From NCBI GenBank assembly GCA_023250175.1, contig JAHFBD010000023.1, forward strand, positions 1 to 16,568: DNA of 16,568 bases, written 5' to 3'. The DNA comes from Candidatus Melainabacteria bacterium. Lineage in GTDB: Bacteria; Cyanobacteriota; Vampirovibrionia; 2-02-FULL-35-15. Positions 8,185-15,011 of the stretch are shown here, in pieces. The notes beneath the pieces were generated by a model. The model was not told the origin of the DNA. It ran no database searches and saw only the letters and a list, made by a program, of their open reading frames with translations. Position numbers and translations under genes: made by a program. The stretch's first letter is position 1; each line of letters opens with the position of its first letter.

Positions 8185-8207
8185 AAGTTTAGCTTGTCTA
8201 AACTTTT
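8185..8207 (+). terminator. Terminator-like hairpin between tRNA-Leu and the infC leader
   Basis: AAGTTTAG (8185-8192) and CTAAACTT (8198-8205) form a perfect eight-pair stem with loop CTTGT, followed by only two further T. It could end tRNA-Leu transcription. It sits immediately before a strong Shine-Dalgarno (8211-8216), so it could instead be the first element of a regulated infC leader. Confidence 0.5.
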
Positions 8208-8224
8208 AAAAAGGAGCAAATACA

Positions 8225-8239
8225 ATGATAACAATTTAA
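8225..8239 (+). CDS. Four-codon micro-ORF in the infC leader (MITI)
   Basis: ATG ATA ACA ATT TAA is preceded by a full AAGGAG (8211-8216) at the ideal eight-base spacing, one of the best Shine-Dalgarno sites in the window. Such a strong site in front of a four-residue frame, about 105 bases before infC, suggests a translated leader peptide that couples ribosome loading or pausing to the downstream hairpins. It has no run of a single amino acid. It could also be a chance ATG after a fortuitous AAGGAG. Confidence 0.35.
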   Translation: MITI

Positions 8240-8247
8240 CACTTTAA

Positions 8248-8275
8248 GGATTTGTGTGGTTTACCCACCAAATCC
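8248..8275 (+). promoter_or_regulatory. infC leader hairpin 1
   Basis: GGATTTG (8248-8254) pairs with CAAATCC (8269-8275), and inside it GTGG pairs with CCAC around TTTAC, with one bulged T: eleven pairs. It begins nine bases after the micro-ORF stop and has no T-tract. The leader of this operon is commonly where ribosomal protein L20 or IF3 controls expression. I see no specific L20-site signature I can assert. Confidence 0.45.
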
Positions 8276-8304
8276 GATCCTGTGAAAGTCTGTAGTAGAT
8301 AGAA

Positions 8305-8323
8305 GCTTCAACTTGTTTGAAGC
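8305..8323 (+). promoter_or_regulatory. infC leader hairpin 2
   Basis: GCTTCAA (8305-8311) pairs perfectly with TTGAAGC (8317-8323) around CTTGT, ending ten bases before the infC Shine-Dalgarno (8333-8340). It could influence access to that site. The in-frame TTG at 8313 lies in its loop, which argues against that codon as the start. Confidence 0.45.
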
Positions 8324-8345
8324 AAAACAAAGAAAGGAAGTAAAT

Positions 8346-8903
8346 TTGTCAAAGTTTGATAGATTCGATAAAAGACCACCTTATAAAGATCTTCCAATGA
8401 TCAATGAAAGAATACGTGCAAGAGAAGTACGTTTAATATCTGAAGAAGGGGAAATGTTAGGAGTTCTACCCACAATGCAAGCTGTAAAAATTGCAAAAGA
8501 TAAGGGATATGACCTTGTTTTAGTCAGTAGTCAAGATCAGCAAGTTCCTGTTGTCAAAATAATGGATTATGGGAAATTTAAATTTGAGGCTGAGAAAAAA
8601 GCTCGTGATGCAAAGAAAAAACAACATGTTGCAGATCTAAAAGAAATTAAAATGAGCTATAAGATTGAATCTCATGACTATTTAGTAAATGTTAAAAAAG
8701 CAGAAAAATTTTTAACTCATGGAGATAAAGTAAAAGTAGCAATAGCTCTTCGAGGCAGAGAAATGGAGCATAGAGATCTTGCTATAGATCTTTTAAATCG
8801 CTTTGTTAAAGACACTACTCAGTGGGGTATTCCTGAAAAACCTCCGAAATTAGAGGGGAAAACTGCTTTATTAGTTTTAAATCCAGTTCCACATAAGAAG
8901 TAG
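8346..8903 (+). CDS. infC: Translation initiation factor IF-3
   Basis: IF-3 binds the 30S subunit, prevents early joining of the 50S and checks start codon-initiator tRNA pairing. From this start the protein has 185 residues. The N-domain carries INERIRAREVRLI and KIMDYGKFKFE; the C-domain carries LKEIKMSYKIESHDY, FLTHGDKVKVAIALRGREM and LVLNP. The start is TTG at 8346, chosen because AAAGGAAG at 8333-8340 sits five bases before it. The frame stays open to an earlier TTG at 8313 (no Shine-Dalgarno, inside a hairpin loop), and an internal ATG at 8397 would cut into the N-terminus. A non-AUG infC start is well known (AUU in E. coli), because IF-3 then represses its own mRNA. The start is inferred; the identity is certain. 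Confidence 0.96.
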   Translation: MSKFDRFDKRPPYKDLPMINERIRAREVRLISEEGEMLGVLPTMQAVKIAKDKGYDLVLVSSQDQQVPVVKIMDYGKFKFEAEKKARDAKKKQHVADLKEIKMSYKIESHDYLVNVKKAEKFLTHGDKVKVAIALRGREMEHRDLAIDLLNRFVKDTTQWGIPEKPPKLEGKTALLVLNPVPHKK

Positions 8904-8905
8904 AG

Positions 8906-8932
8906 ATTTGTAGAGACTAAGTCTCTACAAAT
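8906..8932 (+). terminator. Strong hairpin between infC and rpmI
   Basis: ATTTGTAGAGAC (8906-8917) and GTCTCTACAAAT (8921-8932) form a perfect twelve-pair stem with a TAA loop, starting three bases after the infC stop. No T-tract follows, so full termination is doubtful. It could be an attenuator, an RNA stability or processing element, or a protein site separating infC from rpmI-rplT. Confidence 0.45.
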
Positions 8933-8953
8933 TCAGTATTTGTTTTAGCATTG

Positions 8954-8959
8954 TATAAT
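8954..8959 (+). promoter_or_regulatory. Candidate -10 box for rpmI-rplT
   Basis: A perfect TATAAT lies 23 bases before the rpmI ATG, just downstream of the infC hairpin. As at polA, it reads TTGTATAAT and lacks a clear -35. A start near 8966 would give a leader of about 17 bases without a Shine-Dalgarno. Confidence 0.45.
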
Positions 8960-8982
8960 TTAATTTCGTTCAGAAAAATACT

Positions 8983-9183
8983 ATGCCGAAATTACATACA
9001 AATCATGCTGCAAAAAAGCGTTTCAAGATTACTAGAAATGGCAAGGTCTTGGCCAAGGCTGCAGGCAAACAACACATAAATGAACATATGTCATCAAGAA
9101 AGAAAAGACAAATCAGAACACCTAAATTTCAAGTCCCCGAAACTTTAGTAGATCATATAAGGAGACAGTTGCCATATTCATAA
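8983..9183 (+). CDS. rpmI: 50S ribosomal protein L35
   Basis: A 66-residue basic protein of the large subunit, of normal length. It begins MPKLHTNHAAKKRF and has the typical KVLAKAAGKQHINEHMSSRKKRQ centre and a QLPYS end. It lies between infC and rplT as in most bacteria. The ATG at 8983 has no recognisable Shine-Dalgarno upstream. Confidence 0.97.
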   Translation: MPKLHTNHAAKKRFKITRNGKVLAKAAGKQHINEHMSSRKKRQIRTPKFQVPETLVDHIRRQLPYS

Positions 9184-9203
9184 ATATGGTTCTGAAATAA
9201 TTT

Positions 9204-9551
9204 ATGCGAGTTAAAAGAGGAAGAGCTACAAGAAAAAGACATAAAAAAGTTTTAAAAGCAGCAAAAGGATTTGTTGCTTCGAAAAGTAAGTTGTTTAAGT
9301 CAGCAAATCAAGCAGTAATGAAAGCATGGAAATATGCTTACAGACACAGACGCCAAAAGAAAAGAGATTTTAGAGCATTATGGATCACAAGAATTAATGC
9401 TGCCTGCAGAGAACATGGTTTAAATTACAGTAAATTCATTAATGCTTTAACTAAAGCAAACATTAAATTAGACAGAAAATCAATTGCAGATCTGGCTGTT
9501 AATGACAAAGCCGCATTTACTCTACTTGTTTCACAATTAAAAGCTGCTTAA
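9204..9551 (+). CDS. rplT: 50S ribosomal protein L20
   Basis: A 115-residue 23S rRNA-binding assembly protein. The strongly basic N-terminal tail starts MRVKRGRATRKRHKK, followed by the globular core with YRHRRQKKRDFRALWITRINAA. In E. coli and Bacillus, L20 also represses its own operon by binding the mRNA. It follows rpmI by 20 bases with no clear Shine-Dalgarno, so translation is probably coupled. The stop codon is part of a hairpin shared with the convergent prfB. Confidence 0.97.
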   Translation: MRVKRGRATRKRHKKVLKAAKGFVASKSKLFKSANQAVMKAWKYAYRHRRQKKRDFRALWITRINAACREHGLNYSKFINALTKANIKLDRKSIADLAVNDKAAFTLLVSQLKAA

Positions 9552-9574
9552 GTTTTTATTGAACTATAAAACTT
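9550..9574. terminator. Possible shared terminator of convergent rplT and prfB
   Basis: AAGTTTTTAT (9550-9559) pairs with ATAAAACTT (9566-9574) with one bulged T, around a six-base loop. The stems overlap both stop codons, which are only 12 bases apart. The T-run and A-run sit inside the stem arms, so it could act weakly in both directions. The stem is AT-rich and the call tentative. Confidence 0.3.
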
Positions 9575-10689
9575 GCTTTCTATTTAAAGCCTCTTGTCTC
9601 AAGTATTCTTGAATAAAGTCATCCAAATCACCATCTAATACTCTTTGAACATCACGTGTTTCATATTTTGTTCTTGCATCCTTAACGCGACCTTCATCTA
9701 AAACATAAGACCTAATTGCATTACCAAAAGTAGCAGAAACAGTTTCTCCTTTTAGTTTCTGAAGCTTAGCCTCATTTTCCTCTTGTAATTTTGCAAATAA
9801 TTTACTGCGTAAGATTTCCATTGCTCTTTCTTTATTTTGTTGCTGGCTTCTTTCTTGATCACAACGAACAACTATTCCACTTGGTACATGCCGCACTCTA
9901 ACTGCTGTTTCTACTTTGTTTACATTTTGTCCGCCAGCACCACCAGAGCGCATAGTATCAATTTCAAGATCATCAGGTTTAATCTCTACTTTAGTTTCAA
10001 GTTCTGGCAGTATTGGTGTAACTTCTAACCCTGCAAAACTTGTCTGCCTACTATCTTTTCCTGCCTTATAAGGAGATTTACGAACTAACCTATGAACACC
10101 TTTTTCAGAGCTAAGATATCCATATACAAAAACTCCTGACACTTTAAATGTCGCACTTTTAATGCCAGCTTGCTCACCATCAGAGCGTTCTAAAAGTTCA
10201 AATTTAAATCCATGCAAAAGCTCCGCCCATCTTTGATACATTCTAAGTAACATCTCTGCCCAATCCTGAGCATCAGTACCACCAGCACCTGCATTAATAG
10301 ACACTATTGCATCGGAATTATCATACTCACCGGATAAAAGCTGTTCAATCTTATAAAGATTTAGTTCTTTAACTAACATTGAAATATCTTTTGCAATTTC
10401 AGCCAAAACACTTTCATCATTTTCACTAATAGCAAGTTGAAATAATCCATTTAACCCATCGATTGTATTATTCCAGTTTAAATACCTATCTTTTTTATTT
10501 TTCGCATATGTAAACGCTGCACTTTTTTTTGAAGCTAACTGAGGCTCATTCCAGATATCTGGTTTTGCAAGCTCATCTTCTAATTTCTTTATTTCAATCT
10601 CAATGTTATGTAGATCAAAGCAACCCCCTTGCGGATTGCCATATTTCATTTAATTCATTAAGTTTTGATTGTAATTCTGTAGTATCCAT
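9564..10689 (-). CDS. prfB: Peptide chain release factor 2, made by programmed +1 frameshift
   Basis: RF2 releases the finished protein at UGA and UAA. Translation starts at ATG 10689, reads 24 codons ending A-R-G-L-L, meets TGA (10617-10615), and slips +1 so that CTT is followed by GAT. This gives D-L-H-N-I-E and the rest, 374 residues in all (E. coli 365). The frame shows the GAGGTDAQDW region (about 134-143), SPY at 205-207 where RF2 normally has the codon-reading SPF, and GGAGGQNVNKVE with the catalytic GGQ at 252-254. Taking the uninterrupted frame from 10649 instead would give a false N-terminus of eleven residues. The ATG has no Shine-Dalgarno and lies 20 bases after the stop of the upstream gene, which suggests co-transcription. 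The gene itself ends in TAG, an RF1 codon. Confidence 0.96.
10615..10629 (-). promoter_or_regulatory. prfB programmed +1 frameshift site
   Basis: On the coding strand it reads AGG GGG TTG CTT TGA, matching the E. coli site AGG GGG TAT CTT TGA in its internal Shine-Dalgarno, spacing, slippery CTT and UGA. When RF2 is scarce the UGA is decoded slowly and the ribosome slips +1, so RF2 controls its own level. The base after the UGA is T; it is C in E. coli. Confidence 0.95.
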
Positions 10690-10709
10690 AATATTTAAAA
10701 ATAGTAACA

Positions 10710-11129
10710 CTAAACAGGAAACTCTTCATCCGGAAAATCTTTTTTATATAACTCCCATATTTCACACAGCGCAATTTCATAGGACTTAATTCGCCTTTGT
10801 GATTCTTTAATAGAAACAGCATCCTTCATCTTCTGAGCTAAATCAAATTCATTTTGTATTCCATAACTTATCATATCTAACAATGAACTATATCTTTGTT
10901 TTTTTTCAGTTGGTGATAGATTCGCTTTTAAACAAAATAGTGCAGCTTTTCTTAGATTAGATAAAACAGATCCCTCAGGCGGAGTTTTTGTAAGACTATT
11001 TTTATTACTTGCTTGGACATCACAACCTAATGGGATTTTTTCTTCTTGTGGTTCTGGCCGAACAAATACAAAACCATATGCATTATTGCTATGACCAGAA
11101 CCATAAAGCTTTTTAATGTAATTACTCAT
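10710..11129 (-). CDS. Uncharacterised 139-residue protein upstream of prfB
   Basis: I do not recognise this protein. The first ~60 residues are polar with several Pro and Gly and no hydrophobic segment. The last ~75 look helical and charged (SNLRKAALFCLKANLSPTEK, then EFDLAQKMKDAVSIKESQRR), ending with an acidic DFPDEEFPV tail. No signal peptide, membrane helix or metal motif is visible, so it is probably a small cytosolic helical protein. It is on the prfB strand and its TAG stop is 20 bases before the prfB ATG. The start at 11129 has a weak, distant AGGTG upstream. Codon use looks like that of its neighbours, and no longer frame competes with it. Confidence 0.7.
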   Translation of the reverse strand: MSNYIKKLYGSGHSNNAYGFVFVRPEPQEEKIPLGCDVQASNKNSLTKTPPEGSVLSNLRKAALFCLKANLSPTEKKQRYSSLLDMISYGIQNEFDLAQKMKDAVSIKESQRRIKSYEIALCEIWELYKKDFPDEEFPV

Positions 11130-11153
11130 GATTAGTTTAAATAAGGCACCTAG

Positions 11154-11159
11154 ATTATA
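11154..11159 (-). promoter_or_regulatory. Candidate promoter for the orf139-prfB pair
   Basis: On the - strand TATAAT lies 24 bases before the orf139 ATG. A perfect TTGACA (11185-11180) precedes it, but the spacing of 20 bases is longer than the usual 16-18, so strength is uncertain. Confidence 0.4.
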
Positions 11160-11208
11160 TTCAATGTTACATTAACAATTGTCAATTCAAATTTCGTTTC
11201 TACATACC

Positions 11209-11236
11209 GCTCGTTTCGCACTAATGCTCAACTCGC
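11209..11236. repeat. Two imperfect 11-base direct repeats
   Basis: GCTCGTTTCGC (11209-11219) and GCTCAACTCGC (11226-11236) share their outer four bases on each side at a 17-base period. The three differing central bases, GTT and AAC, are reverse complements of each other. The patch is richer in G+C than its surroundings and carries no gene. It may be a fragment of a dispersed intergenic repeat or a protein-binding site. Confidence 0.35.
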
Positions 11237-11250
11237 TTTTCAGTTCCGAC

Positions 11251-11280
11251 GCTTTTTGGTGAATAAATCACACAAAAAGC
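11251..11280 (-). terminator. Hairpin downstream of mnmG
   Basis: GCTTTTTG plus GTGA (11251-11262) pairs with TCAC and CAAAAAGC (11268-11280), with one bulged A and loop ATAAA: twelve pairs. It begins 57 bases after the mnmG stop and is the best terminator candidate for that gene. No T-tract follows on the - strand. Confidence 0.45.
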
Positions 11281-11336
11281 TTATTTATGGTCTTATATAT
11301 TAGAGCTAGGCAGTAACCAAAGTTCCTTAACCTGAA

Positions 11337-13250
11337 TCATGTATAAATTGCTTGTTTTTTATCATTAGTAAATCTATCTCTTTTATTCAAATATGCCATT
11401 AAAACTGTTATATCAGCTGGCGATACCCCACCAATTCTTGAAGCTTGCCCAACTGTAATTGGTTTTATTTTATCTAGTTTTTCTCTAGCTTCACAAGATA
11501 AATGCTCAAGTTGTTTAAAATTCAATTCTTTTGGTATTTTGATTTTTTCAAATTTCCCTTGCTGATTTATTTGCTGCAATTGTCTACTTATATAGCCTTC
11601 ATACTTTATCTCTGTTTCTATTTCAAATTCTGGTAATTCTTCCGAAGATAATAATTGATCATCTTTGGCTACTAATTGCTTAACACATTCATAGGTTATA
11701 TTTGGACGTTTTAGCAATCCTTCTAAGGTGATTGGTTCACAAATATTTTCATTATATTTTGCTAGCAAATCGTTTATTTCATTACTTGGTTGAATTTTTG
11801 TTTTTGCTAACCTTTCTTTCTCTTCTTTCAGTCTTTCCATTTTTTTATTAAAGACTGTCCACCTAAAATCATCTACCAATCCAAGCTCACGCCCAACAGG
11901 TGTTAAGCGTTGATCTGCATTGTCTTGCCTAAGAATTAATCTATACTCTGATCTTGAAGTTAACATTCTATATGGCTCATTCATTTCTTTTGTTACAAGA
12001 TCATCAATCAATGTCCCAATATAACTTAATTCTCTTTCAAAAATAAAATTCTCTAATCCTTTTATATATCGTGCTGCATTTATTCCAGCCACTATGCCTT
12101 GTGCTGCGGCCTCTTCATAGCCACTAGTACCTAACACTTGCCCAGCAATAAATAATCCTTCTACATTCTTTGACATAAGTCCATGGTTAAACTGAATACC
12201 AGGAAAATAATCATACTCTACCGCATAAGCAGGACGCATTATTAATGCTTGTTCTAAGCCTGGCAATGAACGAACAATTTCCCACTGTACATCAATAGGC
12301 AAACTAGTAGAACAACCTTGTAAATAAATTTCTTTTGTATATCTTCCTTCTGGCTCAAGAAACAAATGATGAGATAACTTATCTTTAAACCTAACAACCT
12401 TATCTTCTATAGATGGACAATAACGAGGTCCCACACACTCTATTATTCCTGCATAAATTGGAGACTTATCTAAGTTAGCTAAAATTATTTCATGTGTTTT
12501 TTCATTTGTTCTGGTCAAATGGCATGGTATTTGTTCTCGAAAAGGTCTATTTGGTAAAAAGGAAAAATATGATGGTTCTTTATCTCCCCAATGTTTCTCT
12601 AAATTTGAAAAATCAATTGTTCGTCCATCTATTCTTGGCGGAGTACCTGTTTTTAGTCTCCTTGATTTAAATCCAAGAGAAACAAGCGAATCTGTTAGTC
12701 CATAAGAGGCAAACTCTCCAGCCCTGCCAGCCATACTGGATTTTAATCCTACATGTACTTTTCCAGACAAAAATGTACCCGTAGTTATTATTACTGTCTT
12801 TGAATATATTTTTTCTTCTAGGGATGTCCCTACACCTACTATCTTTGTAACATTTGAAATATTTTCTACTAAAAGATTAGTTACCATTGCCTGATAAATA
12901 TCTAAATTGGGTATATTTTCGAGGGAGTGTTTTACCCACGTTGAATACTCTTTTTTATCGGATTGAGCTCTAAGGGATCTAACTGCTGGGCCTTTACTAG
13001 TATTTAAGGTTTTAAGCTGTAGGTAAGTTGCATCAGTTGCAACTCCCATAAGTCCACCAAGAGCATCAATTTCTTTAACAAGGTGAGATTTAGCTGGTCC
13101 ACCAACTGCAGGATTACAAGGCATCATGGCAATCGTATCTAGATTCAAAGCTAAAAGTAATGTTTTTGCACCAAGCCTAGCACTAGCATGGGCAGCTTCA
13201 CATCCAGCATGCCCAGCTCCAACTACAATGACATCATAACTTCTATCCAT
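11337..13250 (-). CDS. mnmG: tRNA uridine-5-carboxymethylaminomethyl modification enzyme MnmG (GidA)
   Basis: With MnmE, this FAD- and NADH-dependent enzyme builds the carboxymethylaminomethyl (or aminomethyl) group on U34 of tRNAs that read split codon boxes. The protein has 637 residues (E. coli 629). The FAD Rossmann motif GAGHAG is at residues 11-16, followed by MPCNPAVGGPAKSHLVKEID, TSKGPAVRSLRAQ, the TGTFLSGKVHVG segment, the RYCPSIEDKVVRF cysteine region, and RMLTSRSEYRLILRQDNADQ; the C-terminal helical domain binds MnmE and tRNA. It is complete, with no missing motif. The partner gene mnmE is not in this window. The stop is TGA. No Shine-Dalgarno precedes the ATG at 13250. The 79-base gap to the divergent HD gene must hold both promoters. 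Confidence 0.98.
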   Translation of the reverse strand: MDRSYDVIVVGAGHAGCEAAHASARLGAKTLLLALNLDTIAMMPCNPAVGGPAKSHLVKEIDALGGLMGVATDATYLQLKTLNTSKGPAVRSLRAQSDKKEYSTWVKHSLENIPNLDIYQAMVTNLLVENISNVTKIVGVGTSLEEKIYSKTVIITTGTFLSGKVHVGLKSSMAGRAGEFASYGLTDSLVSLGFKSRRLKTGTPPRIDGRTIDFSNLEKHWGDKEPSYFSFLPNRPFREQIPCHLTRTNEKTHEIILANLDKSPIYAGIIECVGPRYCPSIEDKVVRFKDKLSHHLFLEPEGRYTKEIYLQGCSTSLPIDVQWEIVRSLPGLEQALIMRPAYAVEYDYFPGIQFNHGLMSKNVEGLFIAGQVLGTSGYEEAAAQGIVAGINAARYIKGLENFIFERELSYIGTLIDDLVTKEMNEPYRMLTSRSEYRLILRQDNADQRLTPVGRELGLVDDFRWTVFNKKMERLKEEKERLAKTKIQPSNEINDLLAKYNENICEPITLEGLLKRPNITYECVKQLVAKDDQLLSSEELPEFEIETEIKYEGYISRQLQQINQQGKFEKIKIPKELNFKQLEHLSCEAREKLDKIKPITVGQASRIGGVSPADITVLMAYLNKRDRFTNDKKQAIYT

Positions 13251-13290
13251 ATGTTTATATATTAAACAAATATATATGGTTATTTTACGC

Positions 13291-13296
13291 TAAAAT
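13291..13296 (+). promoter_or_regulatory. Possible -10 box for the HD-domain gene
   Basis: TAAAAT (five of six matches to TATAAT) lies 33 bases before the ATG at 13330, within the divergent spacer shared with mnmG. No clear -35 is seen. AGGGAAAG at 13313-13320 is the likely ribosome-binding site, nine bases before the ATG. Confidence 0.3.
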
Positions 13297-13329
13297 TTGA
13301 AGCTTAGCAATCAGGGAAAGTAAGAGAAA

Positions 13330-14958
13330 ATGAAAGAATCCACAGAAGCAGCAATAATAGACTTTAATGGTATAAACATTGTACGAAAGAATGGAAATAC
13401 TAATAACAAGAGCCTTGTACCAAGCATAAAACCCACAAATGTAGAAGGACACTATCCACGCTTTATGTTACATGGCGCGGTAAATCTCCTTCATGAGGAT
13501 GTAAGAGAGTTAAGTATTATTTTAGAAAGTTTTCTACCCTACTTAAATAGAATTGGTATTGAGCTAAATGAAATAAGCCCTCTTATTAAAGAAATTATTA
13601 CAGGAACAGAAATATTCAGAAGATTAAAGGGAGTTAGTCAAGTAGAACTATTACCTTTTGCATTTAAGCAAGTACCGTGGTTTACAAGATATACACACTC
13701 TTGTTTAACCTATGTTTTCGCTGATCATGTTTTAACCAAACTAGTCCCTAAATTAAATTTAAATAAAAATGATACCTATCTTGAAGCAGCAAAGCTTTGT
13801 TTTTTAATTCATGACCTTGGACATGGACCATTTAGTCATCTAACAGAAAGAGCTTTTAAAAAACCAAAGGGTAAAGGTGGAAAAATACCAAAAGAATATG
13901 ATCACGAATACTGGACAAAGGTCTTATTAAGCGAGCTAAAAGATACTTTATTTGAAGCAAATAATAACCCCTACCTAATTAGCCACACAAATAATTTAGA
14001 AAATAAAAATGTTGCAGTCTTTACAAAAGCAATCGAAATTATTTCAAAAGAACATACAAATGTTGTTTCACAATTACTATCCAGCCAAATAGATTTAGAT
14101 CGCTTGTCAAACTATCTTGGGGATAGACTTGTAGTAAATGCTATTTTAGAAGAAGATGATGTTAAAAGCGAAGATATGATTAAGCACTTAAGCTCATTTA
14201 ATGATGTAGTCGATAACATTAAACGAATTATGAATAATTTTGTTATTTTAGAGATTGATGAGAACAATAATAAGTGCGAACCGTATCTTGCTATACACGA
14301 AGACGCAGCAAATCCTATTATTCATTATCTTTTAGACAGGCATATAATTCGATATTACCTCTTAAAACACTATCGTCGTGAAACAGCAAACAATTTACTT
14401 GAAAAGATTTTGCTTAGATCACAAGCCCTTGTTAGAAACAATCAATTAGATGCTTTGGGGAAAACAGATCTCTTGGTTCAAATGTGGTTATTTGGGAATC
14501 ATACCGATGCAGAGTTTGTAAATATGGATGATCAGCTTGTATTTAATCAAATACGCAAATGGAGCAAACATACTAATGATCCCATTCTTCATGATTTAAC
14601 TCTAAGATTTACAGCTCATAATTTTTTCTGTGCGTACTCCTGCGAAAAAGACGGAAAGCCTGCCAAACCAAGCAAAGACCAGATAGAAAAAGCAAAAGAT
14701 AAAGTAGTGAAAAACTTTAATGGTAAAGTAAAAACCAACGAGGATGATTCTTTAAGTGATTATTATTTCACATATGATGAGACAACTTCTAAGCCATATC
14801 ATATAGACAAAGACGAAATCATTGTCTACACTTCTAGCAATAAAATACAGAGATTATCAAAGTATATTAAGGAAACAGATAATGAAATTGGAAAGTTGTT
14901 ATTAAATAATGAATTTGAAAGATATCTTTTTATAGTACCAAGCGAGGTACATTTATAA
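13330..14958 (+). CDS. SAMHD1-like HD-domain phosphohydrolase (COG1078 type)
   Basis: The 542-residue protein carries the full HD set of the SAMHD1/dNTP triphosphohydrolase-like group. RYTHS gives H123. HDLGHGPFSH (161-170) gives metal ligands H161/D162 and the catalytic-type H165 and H170. DHEYW gives H192/E193, and SSQIDLDRL gives D257, matching SAMHD1 D311. A later segment, LLDRHIIRYYLLKHYRRET, is also family-like. The family splits dNTPs into nucleoside and triphosphate, but many bacterial members are untested, so the substrate is not claimed. The first ~90 residues extend beyond the usual start of the family and have no recognised domain. The C-terminal ~130 residues include a Lys-rich, polar stretch (about 435-475). 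The gene stands alone, divergent from mnmG. Confidence 0.85.
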   Translation: MKESTEAAIIDFNGINIVRKNGNTNNKSLVPSIKPTNVEGHYPRFMLHGAVNLLHEDVRELSIILESFLPYLNRIGIELNEISPLIKEIITGTEIFRRLKGVSQVELLPFAFKQVPWFTRYTHSCLTYVFADHVLTKLVPKLNLNKNDTYLEAAKLCFLIHDLGHGPFSHLTERAFKKPKGKGGKIPKEYDHEYWTKVLLSELKDTLFEANNNPYLISHTNNLENKNVAVFTKAIEIISKEHTNVVSQLLSSQIDLDRLSNYLGDRLVVNAILEEDDVKSEDMIKHLSSFNDVVDNIKRIMNNFVILEIDENNNKCEPYLAIHEDAANPIIHYLLDRHIIRYYLLKHYRRETANNLLEKILLRSQALVRNNQLDALGKTDLLVQMWLFGNHTDAEFVNMDDQLVFNQIRKWSKHTNDPILHDLTLRFTAHNFFCAYSCEKDGKPAKPSKDQIEKAKDKVVKNFNGKVKTNEDDSLSDYYFTYDETTSKPYHIDKDEIIVYTSSNKIQRLSKYIKETDNEIGKLLLNNEFERYLFIVPSEVHL

Positions 14959-15011
14959 TCCCACGTTGTGCATCATTGCAATGACGTTTTATTGTCAGAT
15001 TAATTTCATAC

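Noticed and set aside
7960..8247. A 95-codon open frame on the + strand
   Set aside because: It runs straight through the tRNA-Leu gene and the hairpins on both sides, has no ribosome-binding site, and looks like no known protein.
10529..10789. An 86-codon frame on the + strand across the prfB 5' end
   Set aside because: It is antisense to the RF2 N-terminus, the frameshift region and the end of orf139, and shows no protein-like features.
14959..15011. Terminator between the convergent HD gene and cysE, around the palindrome TCATTGCAATGA
   Set aside because: The palindrome would leave no loop and no T-tract follows. The alternative TGAC/GTCA stem is only four pairs. Nothing firm can be called in these 53 bases.
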